Below, piece after piece: positions 16,270 to 24,768 of a stretch of 64,000 bases of DNA. The stretch comes from Roseivirga sp. (lineage in GTDB: Bacteria; Bacteroidota; Bacteroidia; Cytophagales; Cyclobacteriaceae), in NCBI GenBank assembly GCA_021404565.1, contig JAAWWF010000005.1, positions 310,001 to 374,000 of the forward strand, read 5' to 3'. Each line of letters begins with the position of its first letter. Positions within the stretch are counted from its first letter, which is position 1. The position numbers and the translations under genes are program-made. Below the pieces are notes generated by a model. The model was not told the origin of the DNA. It made no database searches and saw nothing but the letters and a program-made list of their open reading frames with translations.

Positions 16270-17472
16270 TTATCTGATTAGGTCGAAAATACGGTTGAAT
16301 CGAATTCTTGAGAAAAACCCGGCTTCAGGATCCGTTCTATCTACAGACCAGAAGATAAACAGTGGTTTGCCTACAATGTGATTGGCAGGTACAAACCCCC
16401 ATGAACGTGAGTCTTCTGAGTTGTGACGGTTATCACCAATCATATAGTAATAGCCCTGCTTGAAGGTATATTCTGTGATCACTTCTCCATCGATGCTTAC
16501 GGTACTACCATCGATTACCACATTGTCATTCTCTTCATAGTGCTCGATGATGGTGCGATAGAGATCGATGTTTTTCTGGGTCAGGGGAATGGTCATGTCC
16601 TCTTCTGGCATCACCAAAGGGCCGAAATTATCTGTGCTCCATCCAAATCTCGTAGTAGGCCTGTATCCCGTCAGGTGGCCTGAAAGGTAGCCTGTGTATT
16701 CGGGAAAGGCCTGTCTGTCTCCGCCCTTCTCATAGAAGATTTCCGTCACATTATTTACCGTATTTACCTTGGCAAGCTCTGCCGCCCTGTCAGCACTGGC
16801 ATGAATGACGAAGCCAGGTTTTTCGGAATGACGGGTTCGGCCCGACACTGCATTTCCACGGGGGTCTCTTGGAGAAAAGTCTGTGATTCCCACTTGTTGC
16901 ATCGTCCTTTTGTGTACTCCCGTTGCGGTTTCTACAAAGTAGCTTGTTTGCATATTAGGTGGGTTTTCCACCGCCTCACCATCTATATATATTTGCTTAT
17001 TGCGCAACTCCAGCGTGTCACCGGGTACGGCCATACAGCGTTTTACATAGAATGTCTTGATATCCACCGGAAAGTTGAGCTCGGGAGGGTAGTTGAAAAC
17101 AACAGGTTCTCCACGTCTAACGCTTCTCAGTCCTGGGAGTCGGTAAGTCGGTAGCTGAACGGCATCAGAGTAAGATGGTATTTCTTTACCACCCACTTTA
17201 ATTCCCCAGAAGGTTTGGTGAGCCAAGGGAAACTGAATGAGTGTTCTGGGAGTTCTGGCACCATAATGAAGCTTACTCACAAAGAGGTGATCGCCTATGA
17301 GCATGGAGTTTTCCATAGATCCGGTAGGGATGGCATAAGCCTCAATGAACAATCCGCGTATGATGGTAACTGCCACTAAGGCAAACAGAATATCATTGAG
17401 TAATTCCCTGAAAAAGCCCTTTTTTTCTCGGGGCTTCTTGTCTTTTTTCTTCCATTTCAAGAAATCCAACAT
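16270..17472 (-). CDS. lepB: Signal peptidase I
   Basis: A 400-aa membrane serine protease that removes signal peptides from exported proteins. One membrane helix lies at about residues 27-44 ('ILFALVAVTIIRGLFI'). The nucleophile is Ser52 in 'PTGSMENSML', the general base Lys144 in 'YVKRCMAVPGD', and the C-terminal 'MIGDNRHNSEDSRSWGFVP' is the last conserved box. It is longer than the E. coli enzyme's catalytic core because of an insertion (about 180-290), as is usual in Bacteroidetes. It has its own -7 promoter and precedes the DUF3299-like gene by 2 bases. Confidence 0.95.
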   Translation of the reverse strand: MLDFLKWKKKDKKPREKKGFFRELLNDILFALVAVTIIRGLFIEAYAIPTGSMENSMLIGDHLFVSKLHYGARTPRTLIQFPLAHQTFWGIKVGGKEIPSYSDAVQLPTYRLPGLRSVRRGEPVVFNYPPELNFPVDIKTFYVKRCMAVPGDTLELRNKQIYIDGEAVENPPNMQTSYFVETATGVHKRTMQQVGITDFSPRDPRGNAVSGRTRHSEKPGFVIHASADRAAELAKVNTVNNVTEIFYEKGGDRQAFPEYTGYLSGHLTGYRPTTRFGWSTDNFGPLVMPEEDMTIPLTQKNIDLYRTIIEHYEENDNVVIDGSTVSIDGEVITEYTFKQGYYYMIGDNRHNSEDSRSWGFVPANHIVGKPLFIFWSVDRTDPEAGFFSRIRFNRIFDLIR

Positions 17473-17498
17473 TGTCTCTTTTAAAATTGAGTAAGTCG

Positions 17499-17506
17499 CA
17501 AAGATA
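17499..17506 (-). promoter_or_regulatory. -7 promoter element of lepB
   Basis: On the minus strand the sequence reads TATCTTTG, an exact TAnnTTTG match, about 26 bases before the lepB ATG, giving a leader of roughly 20 nt. Confidence 0.6.
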
Positions 17507-17649
17507 TTATTAATTATGCAAAAACCGAGAGTGAGGTAAGTGGTTCTGACCGCATTAATAACGGTGAACTGGCCGGCAAGGTTTTAATCCATAACCGGTT
17601 TCGATAAGTCATCGAACTTCGTTTATTTTGGCCCTTACAAGGCATTTGC

Positions 17650-18285
17650 ATGATCCTGATTGATAAGTTGAATTTTGGATACTCTGAGCAGCGGATTCTG
17701 TCCATTTCCCGAATGGAAGTGAAGGAGTCAGAGCATTTGCTGATCCTGGGTAACTCTGGCAGCGGTAAAACCACCTTGCTCCACATTCTTGGGGGCCTGC
17801 TTTCTCCCAAAGAAGGTAGGGTGATTATTGGAGAAACGGATCTCTATGGACTATCGGGAAGTCAGCGAGATAAATATAGGGGACAGAACATTGGTCTCGT
17901 TTTTCAAAAAGCACATCTGATTTCAGCCCTGTCGGTACAGGATAATCTGTTGCTCGCTCAGTATCTATCAGGAGCAGCCCAGGACAAAGGTCGGGTACAC
18001 GAGGTGCTCAAAGAGCTGAACCTGGGGGATAAACTCAATAAACGTGTTCGTCAGCTCAGTCAGGGTGAGCAGCAGCGGGTTACCATTGCAAGGGCTTTAC
18101 TCAATCGACCAAGAGTTATTCTTGCCGATGAACCCACAGCCAGCCTGGATGATAATAACGCTGCGGTTGTATTGAACATGCTGAAAGCACAGGCAGAAAA
18201 ATACCAGGCTTCATTGATCATAGCCACACACGACCAGCGGGTCAAAGATCAGTTTGATTTACAGCTAAACCTCCACGCTTTATGA
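17650..18285 (+). CDS. ABC transporter ATP-binding protein, LolD/MacB type
   Basis: A 211-aa ATPase. Walker A 'GNSGSGKT' is at 34-41, the Q-loop in 'GLVFQKAHLI', the ABC signature 'LSQGEQQR' at 136-143, Walker B 'VILADE' near 157-162 and the switch His in 'IATHDQ'. The form is that of the LolD/FtsE/MacB group that works with FtsX-like permeases. Its stop overlaps the start of the permease gene (ATGA, 18282-18285), so the two are translationally coupled and form one transporter. Context with a DUF3299-like protein suggests a Zrg-like metal system rather than lipoprotein export (inference). Confidence 0.9.
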   Translation: MILIDKLNFGYSEQRILSISRMEVKESEHLLILGNSGSGKTTLLHILGGLLSPKEGRVIIGETDLYGLSGSQRDKYRGQNIGLVFQKAHLISALSVQDNLLLAQYLSGAAQDKGRVHEVLKELNLGDKLNKRVRQLSQGEQQRVTIARALLNRPRVILADEPTASLDDNNAAVVLNMLKAQAEKYQASLIIATHDQRVKDQFDLQLNLHAL

Positions 18286-19523
18286 ATCTGTTTTCACTGA
18301 GCTGGAACTATATCAGATCTAAACCACTCAATACGGTTTTAAATATCCTGTTGATGTCTCTGGGGATAGCCATTATCCTCGTTTTACTCCTGCTCAACAG
18401 CCAGTTGGAAGAAAATCTGGGTAAAAATAAAAGAGGAGTGGATTTGGTAGTAGGTGCTAAGGGAAGTCCGCTACAGCTTATTCTGGCCAATGTGTATCAC
18501 ATCGATTTTCCTACCGGCAACATCAAGCTGACGGAGGCCAAAGCACTCACGCGCAATCGCCTGATCAAATCTGCCATACCTCTCGCTTTGGGAGACAACT
18601 ACAGGAGCTTCAGAATTGTAGGCACCAATCACGATTATGTGAAGCTCTATCAGGGAGAGGTGGATCAGGGTGCTTTATGGAAAAATAACCTGGAGGTGAC
18701 TGTTGGGGCTAACGTGGCCAAAAGACTGGGGCTCAAGGTTGGTGATGATTTTTTCGGGGCTCACGGTATGAGCGTATCAGACCTTGAACATGACGAAGCC
18801 CGATATGAGGTAGTCGGTGTTCTGGCAGCTGGAAACAGCGTGCTCGACAATCTGATACTCACCAATATCGAAAGCGTATGGAAGGTACATGCGCATGAAG
18901 AAGAGGAGGAGCATGGACATGAAGAAGATCCGGTACTTGGCTCAGCTTATGAAACAGGTTTTCCGGATGGGGATGAGGATGCGGAAATTACTTCCATGCT
19001 CATACAGTTTCGTTCAGCCATGGGAGCCGTTCAGCTACCTCGTATGATCAACGCCAATACCAATATGCAGGCTGCTTCACCTGCTTTTGAAACCCAGCGG
19101 CTTTTCTCTTTATTGGGTATTGGTGTCAACATGATCAGGAGCTTTGCGTATATCATCATTGTCATTGCAGGGTTGAGCATTTTTATCTCTCTCTACAATG
19201 CCTTGAAAGACAGAAAGTATGATTTGGCGATTATGCGCTCCCTGGGTGCTTCGCGATCCAAACTCTTTGTGCATGTGATTATTGAAGGCGTGATCATCAC
19301 CCTGTTGGGGGGGCTTTTCGGCTTTGTATTGGGGCATGCTCTGGTGGAGATACTGGCCGGTTATTATGAGAAATCGGAAGAAGTAGGGATTACCGGATTG
19401 GTTTTTGTGAACCAGGAATTAATCGTTTTGTTATTAAGTATAGGTGTGGGAGTGTTGTCGGCCTTATTGCCGGCCTTCAATGCTTATAGAACAGATATAT
19501 CTAAAGTGTTAGCACAAGATTGA
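18282..19523 (+). CDS. ABC transporter permease, FtsX/MacB fold, with His/Glu-rich loop
   Basis: A 413-aa permease. A first helix at about 17-37 is followed by a large periplasmic domain (about 40-275), then three C-terminal helices (about 285-305, 330-355, 378-400). The signature 'SLYNALKDRKYDLAIMRSLGASRSKLF' is the conserved FtsX cytoplasmic loop. Unusually, residues about 203-217 read 'HAHEEEEEHGHEED', a cluster of His and acidic residues in the periplasmic domain that could bind divalent metal. Start overlaps the ATPase stop; the next gene begins 1 base after its stop. Substrate not proven; metal uptake is favoured. Confidence 0.85.
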   Translation: MNLFSLSWNYIRSKPLNTVLNILLMSLGIAIILVLLLLNSQLEENLGKNKRGVDLVVGAKGSPLQLILANVYHIDFPTGNIKLTEAKALTRNRLIKSAIPLALGDNYRSFRIVGTNHDYVKLYQGEVDQGALWKNNLEVTVGANVAKRLGLKVGDDFFGAHGMSVSDLEHDEARYEVVGVLAAGNSVLDNLILTNIESVWKVHAHEEEEEHGHEEDPVLGSAYETGFPDGDEDAEITSMLIQFRSAMGAVQLPRMINANTNMQAASPAFETQRLFSLLGIGVNMIRSFAYIIIVIAGLSIFISLYNALKDRKYDLAIMRSLGASRSKLFVHVIIEGVIITLLGGLFGFVLGHALVEILAGYYEKSEEVGITGLVFVNQELIVLLLSIGVGVLSALLPAFNAYRTDISKVLAQD

Positions 19524-19524
19524 T

Positions 19525-19986
19525 ATGAAGAAATTATTGACAGTATGCGCCCTGGTCGTTTTGACCGTTTCGGCAAAAGCCCAGGAAGTAAAGGCTTCTG
19601 GAGCCAAGCTCTGGAAAACCCTGGAAGCAGTGACGTATGAGGTGACCAAAGATCAATACGGAGACCTGTATGTGCCTGTATTCAGTGATGACATTAAGAA
19701 AATACAGGGACAGGAGGTAGAAGTAGAGGGCTTTATCATTCCCTTTGAAGGGATGTTTAAACCTACCCAGCTAATTCTTTCTGCCTTGCCTATCAGCGAG
19801 TGCTTTTTCTGTGGTTCGGGTGGGCCTGAAACGGTGATGGAAATCACCATGAAAGAGAAAATCAAATACACGACCAAACGTGTAAAAATCAAAGGCAAGC
19901 TAAAGCTCAATAGAGATAACCCCGATAAGCTCATGTATATGCTCGAAGATGGAGTTTTTGCGGGGCTGGCAGATAGCTCTTATTAA
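19525..19986 (+). CDS. Exported DUF3299-like protein (copy 2)
   Basis: A 153-aa exported protein (signal peptide ending 'VSAKAQ'). Its core 'VEVEGFIIPFEG', 'LILSALPISECFFCG' and 'GPETVMEI' closely matches copy 1 at 15836. It begins 1 base after the permease stop, so it belongs to the ABC operon. In Vibrio Zrg loci an ATPase, an FtsX-like permease and a DUF3299 protein are linked for zinc uptake (family knowledge, from memory); the same order here suggests a shared job. The motif differs from proteobacterial DUF3299, which has a Cys-Ile-His and poly-Pro stretch, so this is a divergent branch. Confidence 0.65.
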   Translation: MKKLLTVCALVVLTVSAKAQEVKASGAKLWKTLEAVTYEVTKDQYGDLYVPVFSDDIKKIQGQEVEVEGFIIPFEGMFKPTQLILSALPISECFFCGSGGPETVMEITMKEKIKYTTKRVKIKGKLKLNRDNPDKLMYMLEDGVFAGLADSSY

Positions 19987-19995
19987 TTCCTTGTT

Positions 19996-20003
19996 TATCT
20001 TTG
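19996..20003 (+). promoter_or_regulatory. -7 promoter element
   Basis: TATCTTTG, an exact match to TAnnTTTG, 13 bases before the ATG at 20017. It suggests the lipoprotein gene behind the ABC operon also has its own promoter. Confidence 0.55.
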
Positions 20004-20016
20004 CACCCAAAATTCA

Positions 20017-20442
20017 ATGGGTATGAAAAAGTTGTTGGCAATATTGAGTTTAGCTTTATTCCTGATGGCCTGTGGAGATGGCCTGGACCGGGAAGCCTTG
20101 AGAGAGAAGGTAATGGCAGTACACGATGAAGTGATGCCAAAGTGGGGAAGGCTCAAGCTTATGAAAAAGCAGATACTGGATAAGGCTGCGGAGCTTGAAG
20201 CTGCAGATAGTACAGATAGCAAAATAGCCGAACTCAGGGATATTGCCATTGATCTGGATGCCGCACATGAGGTAATGAGCACCTGGATGCGTGACTGGCA
20301 GAAAAACGCGAAAACCTATGAGAGTGGTGAGGCCGGTAAGGAAGAAACCCTCGCCTTCTTTAAATCGGAGCAGGAGCGTGTGGATAAGATGAAAGAGCAA
20401 ATTCTAAAAGCATCGGCAGCAGCAGAAGCGGCCCTTCTGTAG
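20017..20442 (+). CDS. Small alpha-helical lipoprotein
   Basis: A 141-aa lipoprotein (lipobox 'LFLMAC', Cys19) whose mature part is almost wholly charged helix, including 'KWGRLKLMKKQILDKAAELEAADS' and 'SEQERVDKMKEQILKASAAAEAALL', and so probably a coiled coil. Similar Bacteroidetes proteins are often labelled 'viral A-type inclusion protein' for their coiled coil alone. An alternative ATG two codons later (20023) gives a neater signal peptide. It follows the ABC/DUF3299-like genes by 30 bases but has its own -7 box. Function unknown; His is scarce, so it is not an obvious zinc carrier. Confidence 0.65.
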   Translation: MGMKKLLAILSLALFLMACGDGLDREALREKVMAVHDEVMPKWGRLKLMKKQILDKAAELEAADSTDSKIAELRDIAIDLDAAHEVMSTWMRDWQKNAKTYESGEAGKEETLAFFKSEQERVDKMKEQILKASAAAEAALL

Positions 20443-20527
20443 CATCTGACTGACAGTAAGCGTATTAATTCTTAAAAAAACGAACCCATTTCAATTTTTG
20501 GAGTTATATCCATACCACGTTAGTGCT

Positions 20528-21244
20528 ATGAAAAACATGAAACTCCTTTACCTGACCTTGCTGTGTTTGTTGGTTACAACGGCCTGTGGTAAGTTCATGG
20601 GAGTGAACTCAAACCCCTTTGAGCTAAGGTATCCGGTAATCAAATGCGCTTCAAAAGTTCAGATTGCCGACCCCGATCCCGTTTATACCATTGGCCGGTA
20701 CATTGACCCCTCCAAGGGTATCCGGCTGATGACCCCGCTGGTGAGGTTAGCCCCTCCCAAGTTTATGAAGGCGCAGCAAGACCTCGATTATATTGGTAAG
20801 ATGAGCGGCTTGGTAGAGGATCGGATTGAAAATAAATTTTTACAAGACAGGTGGATTGTGGAGGTGTTGCCTCTAAAAATCAATGAGCTTGATATTTCGG
20901 AGCAGGATAAGTTGTTGGACAACCTGATCCCGAAAGTCGTAAGACCTGACACTGTGAACTATGAGAACTGGACCGCACCCGACCAGCTCTTAAAAGAAGG
21001 ACTTCCGGGCTATTCGCTTTTTTTGATGATTGAAGGACATATTGGGATCAATAAAGTAACCGGGAACTCAAATACGCTGTCACTCTTTTTGATCGATAAC
21101 GAAAAGAAGAAGATTACCTATTCAGACTTTCTGGTCTATGAATGTGATGTCAGAAATGTCGATGGTCTTGAGAAAATACTGGACCATGCCTATCGCAAAC
21201 TGCTGGATGTACGTTTCCCAGATGACCTCAATGCGCAAAATTAG
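20528..21244 (+). CDS. Lipoprotein of unknown function (tandem copy 1)
   Basis: A 238-aa lipoprotein; the ATG at 20528 (MKNMKLLYLTLL) is preferred because it leads straight into the signal sequence and lipobox 'VTTAC'. The mature part has 'NPFELRYPVIKCASKVQ', 'DLDYIGKMSGLVEDRIENKF', 'PGYSLFLMIEG' and 'YECDVRNVDGLEKILDHAYRKLLDVRFP'. All of these recur in the next protein at 21335, so the two are tandem duplicates. Two conserved Cys ('IKC' and 'YEC') could pair. The family was not recognised. Confidence 0.65.
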   Translation: MKNMKLLYLTLLCLLVTTACGKFMGVNSNPFELRYPVIKCASKVQIADPDPVYTIGRYIDPSKGIRLMTPLVRLAPPKFMKAQQDLDYIGKMSGLVEDRIENKFLQDRWIVEVLPLKINELDISEQDKLLDNLIPKVVRPDTVNYENWTAPDQLLKEGLPGYSLFLMIEGHIGINKVTGNSNTLSLFLIDNEKKKITYSDFLVYECDVRNVDGLEKILDHAYRKLLDVRFPDDLNAQN

Positions 21245-21334
21245 GAGGTGTTTCGACTGACCCGGATGCTATAAATATTCCAAAAATCAAGACTCTTAGG
21301 CAATTAGCCCTTATATTCATAGCACAATCGAGCT

Positions 21335-22048
21335 ATGAAGAGAATCCAATCATTTTACCTGCTTGGGCTTTGCTTATTTTTTGCCAGCGCATGTAGCAAT
21401 ATATCGGGCTTAAGCTCCAACTCCTTTGAACAGAGATTTCCCATTACCCGTTGCGGTGCCAAGGTTCAGGTGAATGACCCTGATGCTAATGTAATCTATG
21501 GTCAGTTCATCAATCAATCTAAAGGAATCTGGCTCCTGACTCCATACCTGGCCCTAGATGGTCCGGAATATGCCAACTCTGAAGAAGACCTGGACTACAT
21601 CAATACCATGAATGGATTTCTCGTGGACAGGATCGAGAGTAAATTTATAAGAGAAAAATGGATCGAAGATGTTGTTCCCTTTGATCTCGATCGGTTTGAT
21701 ACTGGTGTCCGCGACAGTGTCGTAAATATGATGGTCTCTAATGTGATCAGGCTCGATACGATCAATTATGGTGACTGGAAAGTGCCGAATGAGCTGATTC
21801 AGCCACAAATTCCCGGCTATTCATTGTTCTTGTTTATCGATGGCAACGTTGGGTTCGACCGGGTTACCGGAAATGAAAATATACTCTACCTCTTTGTGAT
21901 TGACAACGCCACGCGTAAGACTACCTATGCCGATTTCATGAAGTATAGATGTGATGTCAGGAACACCAACGGTCTTGACAAAACACTGGACTACGCCTAT
22001 AAAAAGCTGCTTGAGCTGCGCTTTCCTTCCTTATCGGATACTAACTAG
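21335..22048 (+). CDS. Lipoprotein of unknown function (tandem copy 2)
   Basis: A 237-aa lipoprotein (lipobox 'FASAC') and paralogue of the protein at 20528 over its full length: 'NSFEQRFPITRCGAKVQ', 'DLDYINTMNGFLVDRIESKF', 'PGYSLFLFIDG', 'YRCDVRNTNGLDKTLDYAYKKLLELRFP'. The signal peptides and central regions differ more than these blocks. The two conserved Cys are kept. A 90-base gap without a terminator separates the copies, so they may share a transcript. Function unknown. Confidence 0.65.
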   Translation: MKRIQSFYLLGLCLFFASACSNISGLSSNSFEQRFPITRCGAKVQVNDPDANVIYGQFINQSKGIWLLTPYLALDGPEYANSEEDLDYINTMNGFLVDRIESKFIREKWIEDVVPFDLDRFDTGVRDSVVNMMVSNVIRLDTINYGDWKVPNELIQPQIPGYSLFLFIDGNVGFDRVTGNENILYLFVIDNATRKTTYADFMKYRCDVRNTNGLDKTLDYAYKKLLELRFPSLSDTN

Positions 22049-22192
22049 TGTCTCTTCATAAAGTCAGAGTCTGGGCAAGAAAGTTCTCCGGCAAGGCTCG
22101 CAAAGTTCAAAAAAACGGAGTTTACTATAGTGTAATCGAGTATTTTTTGAAAAAGCGTAACGCAGCCAGGGGACTTTATAGACAGACTCTAA

Positions 22193-22654
22193 TTAGTTGT
22201 TTTTCTCCTTCAGACTCTCAGCCACCTGCGCTATGCTAACCGGCCCGTGTTCATTACCCCAACTATTGCTGATATAGGTGAGAATTTCGGCAATTTCGAG
22301 ATTGGTCAACCTGGGATTACCCGGCATGGGTTGATTGTACTCAGTTTCATTTACTGTTACGGGGCCCTTGAGTCCGTACTTTATTACCCTCGAAACGGCC
22401 GGTACATTGCCTAGCAGATAATCAGATGCTTTGAGGGGGGGGATGAGTTTTCCGAGACCCTCACCTGAGTCCATATGACAGCTGATGCAAAGGCTCTGAT
22501 AGAGTGTTCTGCCATTGGTGAAGTATTGTCGGTCTTTGTTGGAAAGGGCGCTGAGATTGTTTTTCACTACTGTTTTTTCTGACCCCCCTCCGCAGGAAGA
22601 GAGCCAGATAATCGAAACAAGTAGAAGGGCTAAAAAGCGAAGAAGCTTACTCAT
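22193..22654 (-). CDS. Cytochrome c lipoprotein
   Basis: A 153-aa lipoprotein (lipobox 'LSSC', Cys21) with one c-type heme site 'CISCH' (Cys56, Cys59, His60) and a likely axial Met in 'YNQPMPG'. The order 'NGRTLYQSLCISCHMDSGEGLGKLIPPL' is typical of small class I cytochromes. It should carry electrons at the periplasmic face of a membrane. Its start overlaps the SCO1 stop by 8 bases; the pairing with SCO1 suggests a link to terminal oxidase function or copper handling. Confidence 0.88.
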   Translation of the reverse strand: MSKLLRFLALLLVSIIWLSSCGGGSEKTVVKNNLSALSNKDRQYFTNGRTLYQSLCISCHMDSGEGLGKLIPPLKASDYLLGNVPAVSRVIKYGLKGPVTVNETEYNQPMPGNPRLTNLEIAEILTYISNSWGNEHGPVSIAQVAESLKEKNN

Positions 22655-23285
22655 ACTCGGCCTGTAGTTTCTTTATATCGTTTATCAGTCGGTCAACCTG
22701 TGAGGCAATGGTGCCATCGTAGAAGCCCCTCAGTCTTCTTTCTTTATCAACCAGCCAAAAGTGCCCGCTATGGATAAAACCGCCAGGAGCATTCTCATCC
22801 TGACCTACCGTTACCATATAGTCCTTCTCTCCAAGTTCATAAATCTCTTCCTGAGGCCCGGTCAGGAAATGCCAGGTATCATTGTTCTCAATACCAAGTT
22901 TCTCCGCATAGCCTTTGAGGTAGGCTACGGTATCGTGATCAGGATCTATGGTGTGAGAAAGAATGGCAAAATCATCTACCTCTTTGAATTTGTCATGTAC
23001 CCTGAGCATTTGCTGTGCCATAGTTGGGCAAATAGAAGGGCAGGTTCCAAAAAAGAAATCAGCCACGTAAATTTTACCCTCCACCGTTTTCTCAGTCACA
23101 GTGTCTCCCTCCTGATCTACCAGCTTGAAGGCGGGGATGGTATGATACACCGTATCAATCTTACCATTTACCTCCACATATTGGGTACGACCAATGATCG
23201 GTAGCTTTTGAGTGACTGCCACATCGCAGGCGGCAATTGAAACTACGATCGTAAGAAGGGCTAAAACCTGTTTGAAACTGCTCAT
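22647..23285 (-). CDS. SCO1/SenC-family copper chaperone-like thioredoxin-fold protein
   Basis: A 212-aa lipoprotein (lipobox 'SIAAC', Cys20). The copper-binding CxxxC is Cys82/Cys86 in 'FFFGTCPSICPTM', and the third ligand His lies in 'GGFIHSGHFWLVD' near residue 170. 'SHTIDPDHDTVAYLKGYAEKLG' is the usual SCO block. SCO proteins deliver copper to the CuA site of cytochrome c oxidase or act in thiol redox. It overlaps both neighbours (hemJ-like upstream by 4 bases, cytochrome c downstream by 8), so the three are translationally coupled. Confidence 0.9.
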   Translation of the reverse strand: MSSFKQVLALLTIVVSIAACDVAVTQKLPIIGRTQYVEVNGKIDTVYHTIPAFKLVDQEGDTVTEKTVEGKIYVADFFFGTCPSICPTMAQQMLRVHDKFKEVDDFAILSHTIDPDHDTVAYLKGYAEKLGIENNDTWHFLTGPQEEIYELGEKDYMVTVGQDENAPGGFIHSGHFWLVDKERRLRGFYDGTIASQVDRLINDIKKLQAEYE

Positions 23286-23830
23286 TTCTTTTCTCCTTTT
23301 TTCAGTCTGATTCTTTTATAAAGCCTGATGCCCATCATCAGGGCAACTGATACCAATACAAATCCCAGTGTGCCTTTGATCCAGTTCAACTCATTTTTGA
23401 GTACAATGATAAACACCACCGAAATGAGTATGAGGGTAGCTATTTCGTTGAATATCCGTAGTTGGGCAGAGTTGTACCTTGACACTCCCTGTTGCAGCTC
23501 TTTATAGAGCCTGTGGCACATAAAATGGTAGCCATAGAGTAAGACTACAAAGCCAAGCTTGATTTGCATAAAAGGCAGCTCCAGCATAGCAGGCAGGCTG
23601 ATGATCATCCAGCTACCAAAAAAGAGCGTCAGCACAGCCGATGGCCAGGTAATGATAAACCAAAGCCGATTAGCCATAAGGGCCAGCTGTTTGCTGAGAA
23701 TAGACCTTTCCGGTTCAGGCTTTTCAAGTGCCTCAGCCTGGTAAATAAAGAGCCGGACAATGTAAAACAGGCCGGCAAACCAGGTGATAATAAAGATAAT
23801 ATGGAGTGCCTTGATATAGGGGTCAGCCAT
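23282..23830 (-). CDS. hemJ: HemJ-type protoporphyrinogen IX oxidase (UPF0093)
   Basis: A 182-aa membrane protein with about four helices. Conserved His10 ('IKALHIIFIITWFAGLFY') and Lys91 ('FMQIKLGF') match the residues reported as essential in HemJ; 'RLFIYQAE' and 'YHFMCHRLYKEL' are further family signatures. HemJ oxidises protoporphyrinogen IX in heme synthesis. Here it heads a coupled set with SCO1 and cytochrome c, a sensible grouping of heme supply and respiratory proteins. A -7 box lies 5 bases before the ATG. A general CopD-like membrane protein is the alternative. Confidence 0.85.
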   Translation of the reverse strand: MADPYIKALHIIFIITWFAGLFYIVRLFIYQAEALEKPEPERSILSKQLALMANRLWFIITWPSAVLTLFFGSWMIISLPAMLELPFMQIKLGFVVLLYGYHFMCHRLYKELQQGVSRYNSAQLRIFNEIATLILISVVFIIVLKNELNWIKGTLGFVLVSVALMMGIRLYKRIRLKKGEKK

Positions 23831-23835
23831 GGGCG

Positions 23836-23843
23836 CAAAGGTA
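23836..23843 (-). promoter_or_regulatory. -7 promoter element just upstream of hemJ
   Basis: The minus strand reads TACCTTTG, an exact TAnnTTTG match, ending 5 bases before the ATG at 23830. Transcription from it would give a leaderless or nearly leaderless hemJ message. Confidence 0.5.
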
Positions 23844-23854
23844 CATCACGATTG

Positions 23855-24685
23855 TCAGAAAGCGATAGGCTCAGTCATTTCTTTGATGTGGATTGTGTCG
23901 CCCACTGCTATCGAACCTTTGCCGGCCGGAATCAGGTTTTGGCCGAATAGAATTTTATGCCCCACCTTGCGGTAAGTCGCCAAAGTTTTGAGTGGTTCCT
24001 TACCTGCTGTCTGACCTTTTTCCTGGTCAATAGTGGTCATAATACAGCGTGCACAAGGTTTTACGCCATGGTAGGTAAGTCCGTTGATTTCAAAGACTTT
24101 CAACTCATCTTCAATATGGGCAGACCCTCCCTTGAAAATGATATTACCCCTGAAGCGGTTTAAAGGAATGGCGACTCCTGATTTTTCAGCCAAAAGCTCA
24201 ATAGAGGCTTCGTCAAACATCAGAATGGGGTAACCGTCCGCAAAGCTCACTTTGTCGTCTTCCGAAATGGCATAACGGGGGTCAGCCGGCCTGACGGAGT
24301 CTTCCGGCATTTGCACCAATTTGCAGGATGTGCCCAGTACCTCGCTGAACCAGACAGAGGCTGCAACTGAAACCTCCAGGGCAGGGCAGGTGTCGTCCCA
24401 GGTGGTTACAGCTATGGATTCTCCGCTAGTTTCACTAAGCTTAAAAGAGAAGGGAGGTACCCGGTCGTTTCGATGGTGGATTGTCATGGTATCTACAGCA
24501 ATCGAGGGCTGGAGCAATGCCATTTCCGGGAACTTACGTTGGCTGATAAACAGGTTTTGTTCATCAATCAGCATCCACCTGCGATCGTATTGCAGACCAC
24601 GAGCTTCAACCTTCGATTTGGCAAGAGCAATGCCGGCAAGAGATTTTATAGGATAGATGTTGAGTTGCGTTACCGTTAACTGCAT
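23855..24685 (-). CDS. MOSC-domain protein (YcbX/mARC-like)
   Basis: A 276-aa protein. An N-terminal MOSC beta-barrel ('LNIYPIKSLAGIAL', about 6-115) is followed by the MOSC domain with 'NRFRGNIIFKGG' and the molybdenum-cofactor Cys region 'VKPCARCIMTTIDQEKG'. This architecture is shared by YcbX and the eukaryotic amidoxime-reducing component, which reduce N-hydroxylated compounds. The ATG at 24685 (MQLTVTQLNIYPIKS) is chosen because it matches the family start; the longer frame is not supported. No Moco synthesis genes are nearby. The next gene downstream is hemJ, 24 bases on. Confidence 0.87.
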   Translation of the reverse strand: MQLTVTQLNIYPIKSLAGIALAKSKVEARGLQYDRRWMLIDEQNLFISQRKFPEMALLQPSIAVDTMTIHHRNDRVPPFSFKLSETSGESIAVTTWDDTCPALEVSVAASVWFSEVLGTSCKLVQMPEDSVRPADPRYAISEDDKVSFADGYPILMFDEASIELLAEKSGVAIPLNRFRGNIIFKGGSAHIEDELKVFEINGLTYHGVKPCARCIMTTIDQEKGQTAGKEPLKTLATYRKVGHKILFGQNLIPAGKGSIAVGDTIHIKEMTEPIAF

Positions 24686-24768
24686 AGGGCCTGTGTTTGA
24701 CGGTAAAGTTAAAAGGAAAACACAAGATGACATCCTTTGAAAGTACGCCACTTTGTGTTTTTAAATTT

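Noticed and set aside
17650-19523. Lipoprotein-release (LolCDE) transporter
   Set aside because: The ATPase fits LolD, but there is a single permease with a His/Glu-rich loop and a DUF3299-like partner, and no LolE or LolC pair, so metal uptake is favoured, not proven.
22048-22239. 63-aa plus-strand frame between the tandem lipoproteins and the cytochrome gene
   Set aside because: Lys/Arg-rich, begins inside the previous stop, no family features, and ends inside the minus-strand cytochrome gene.
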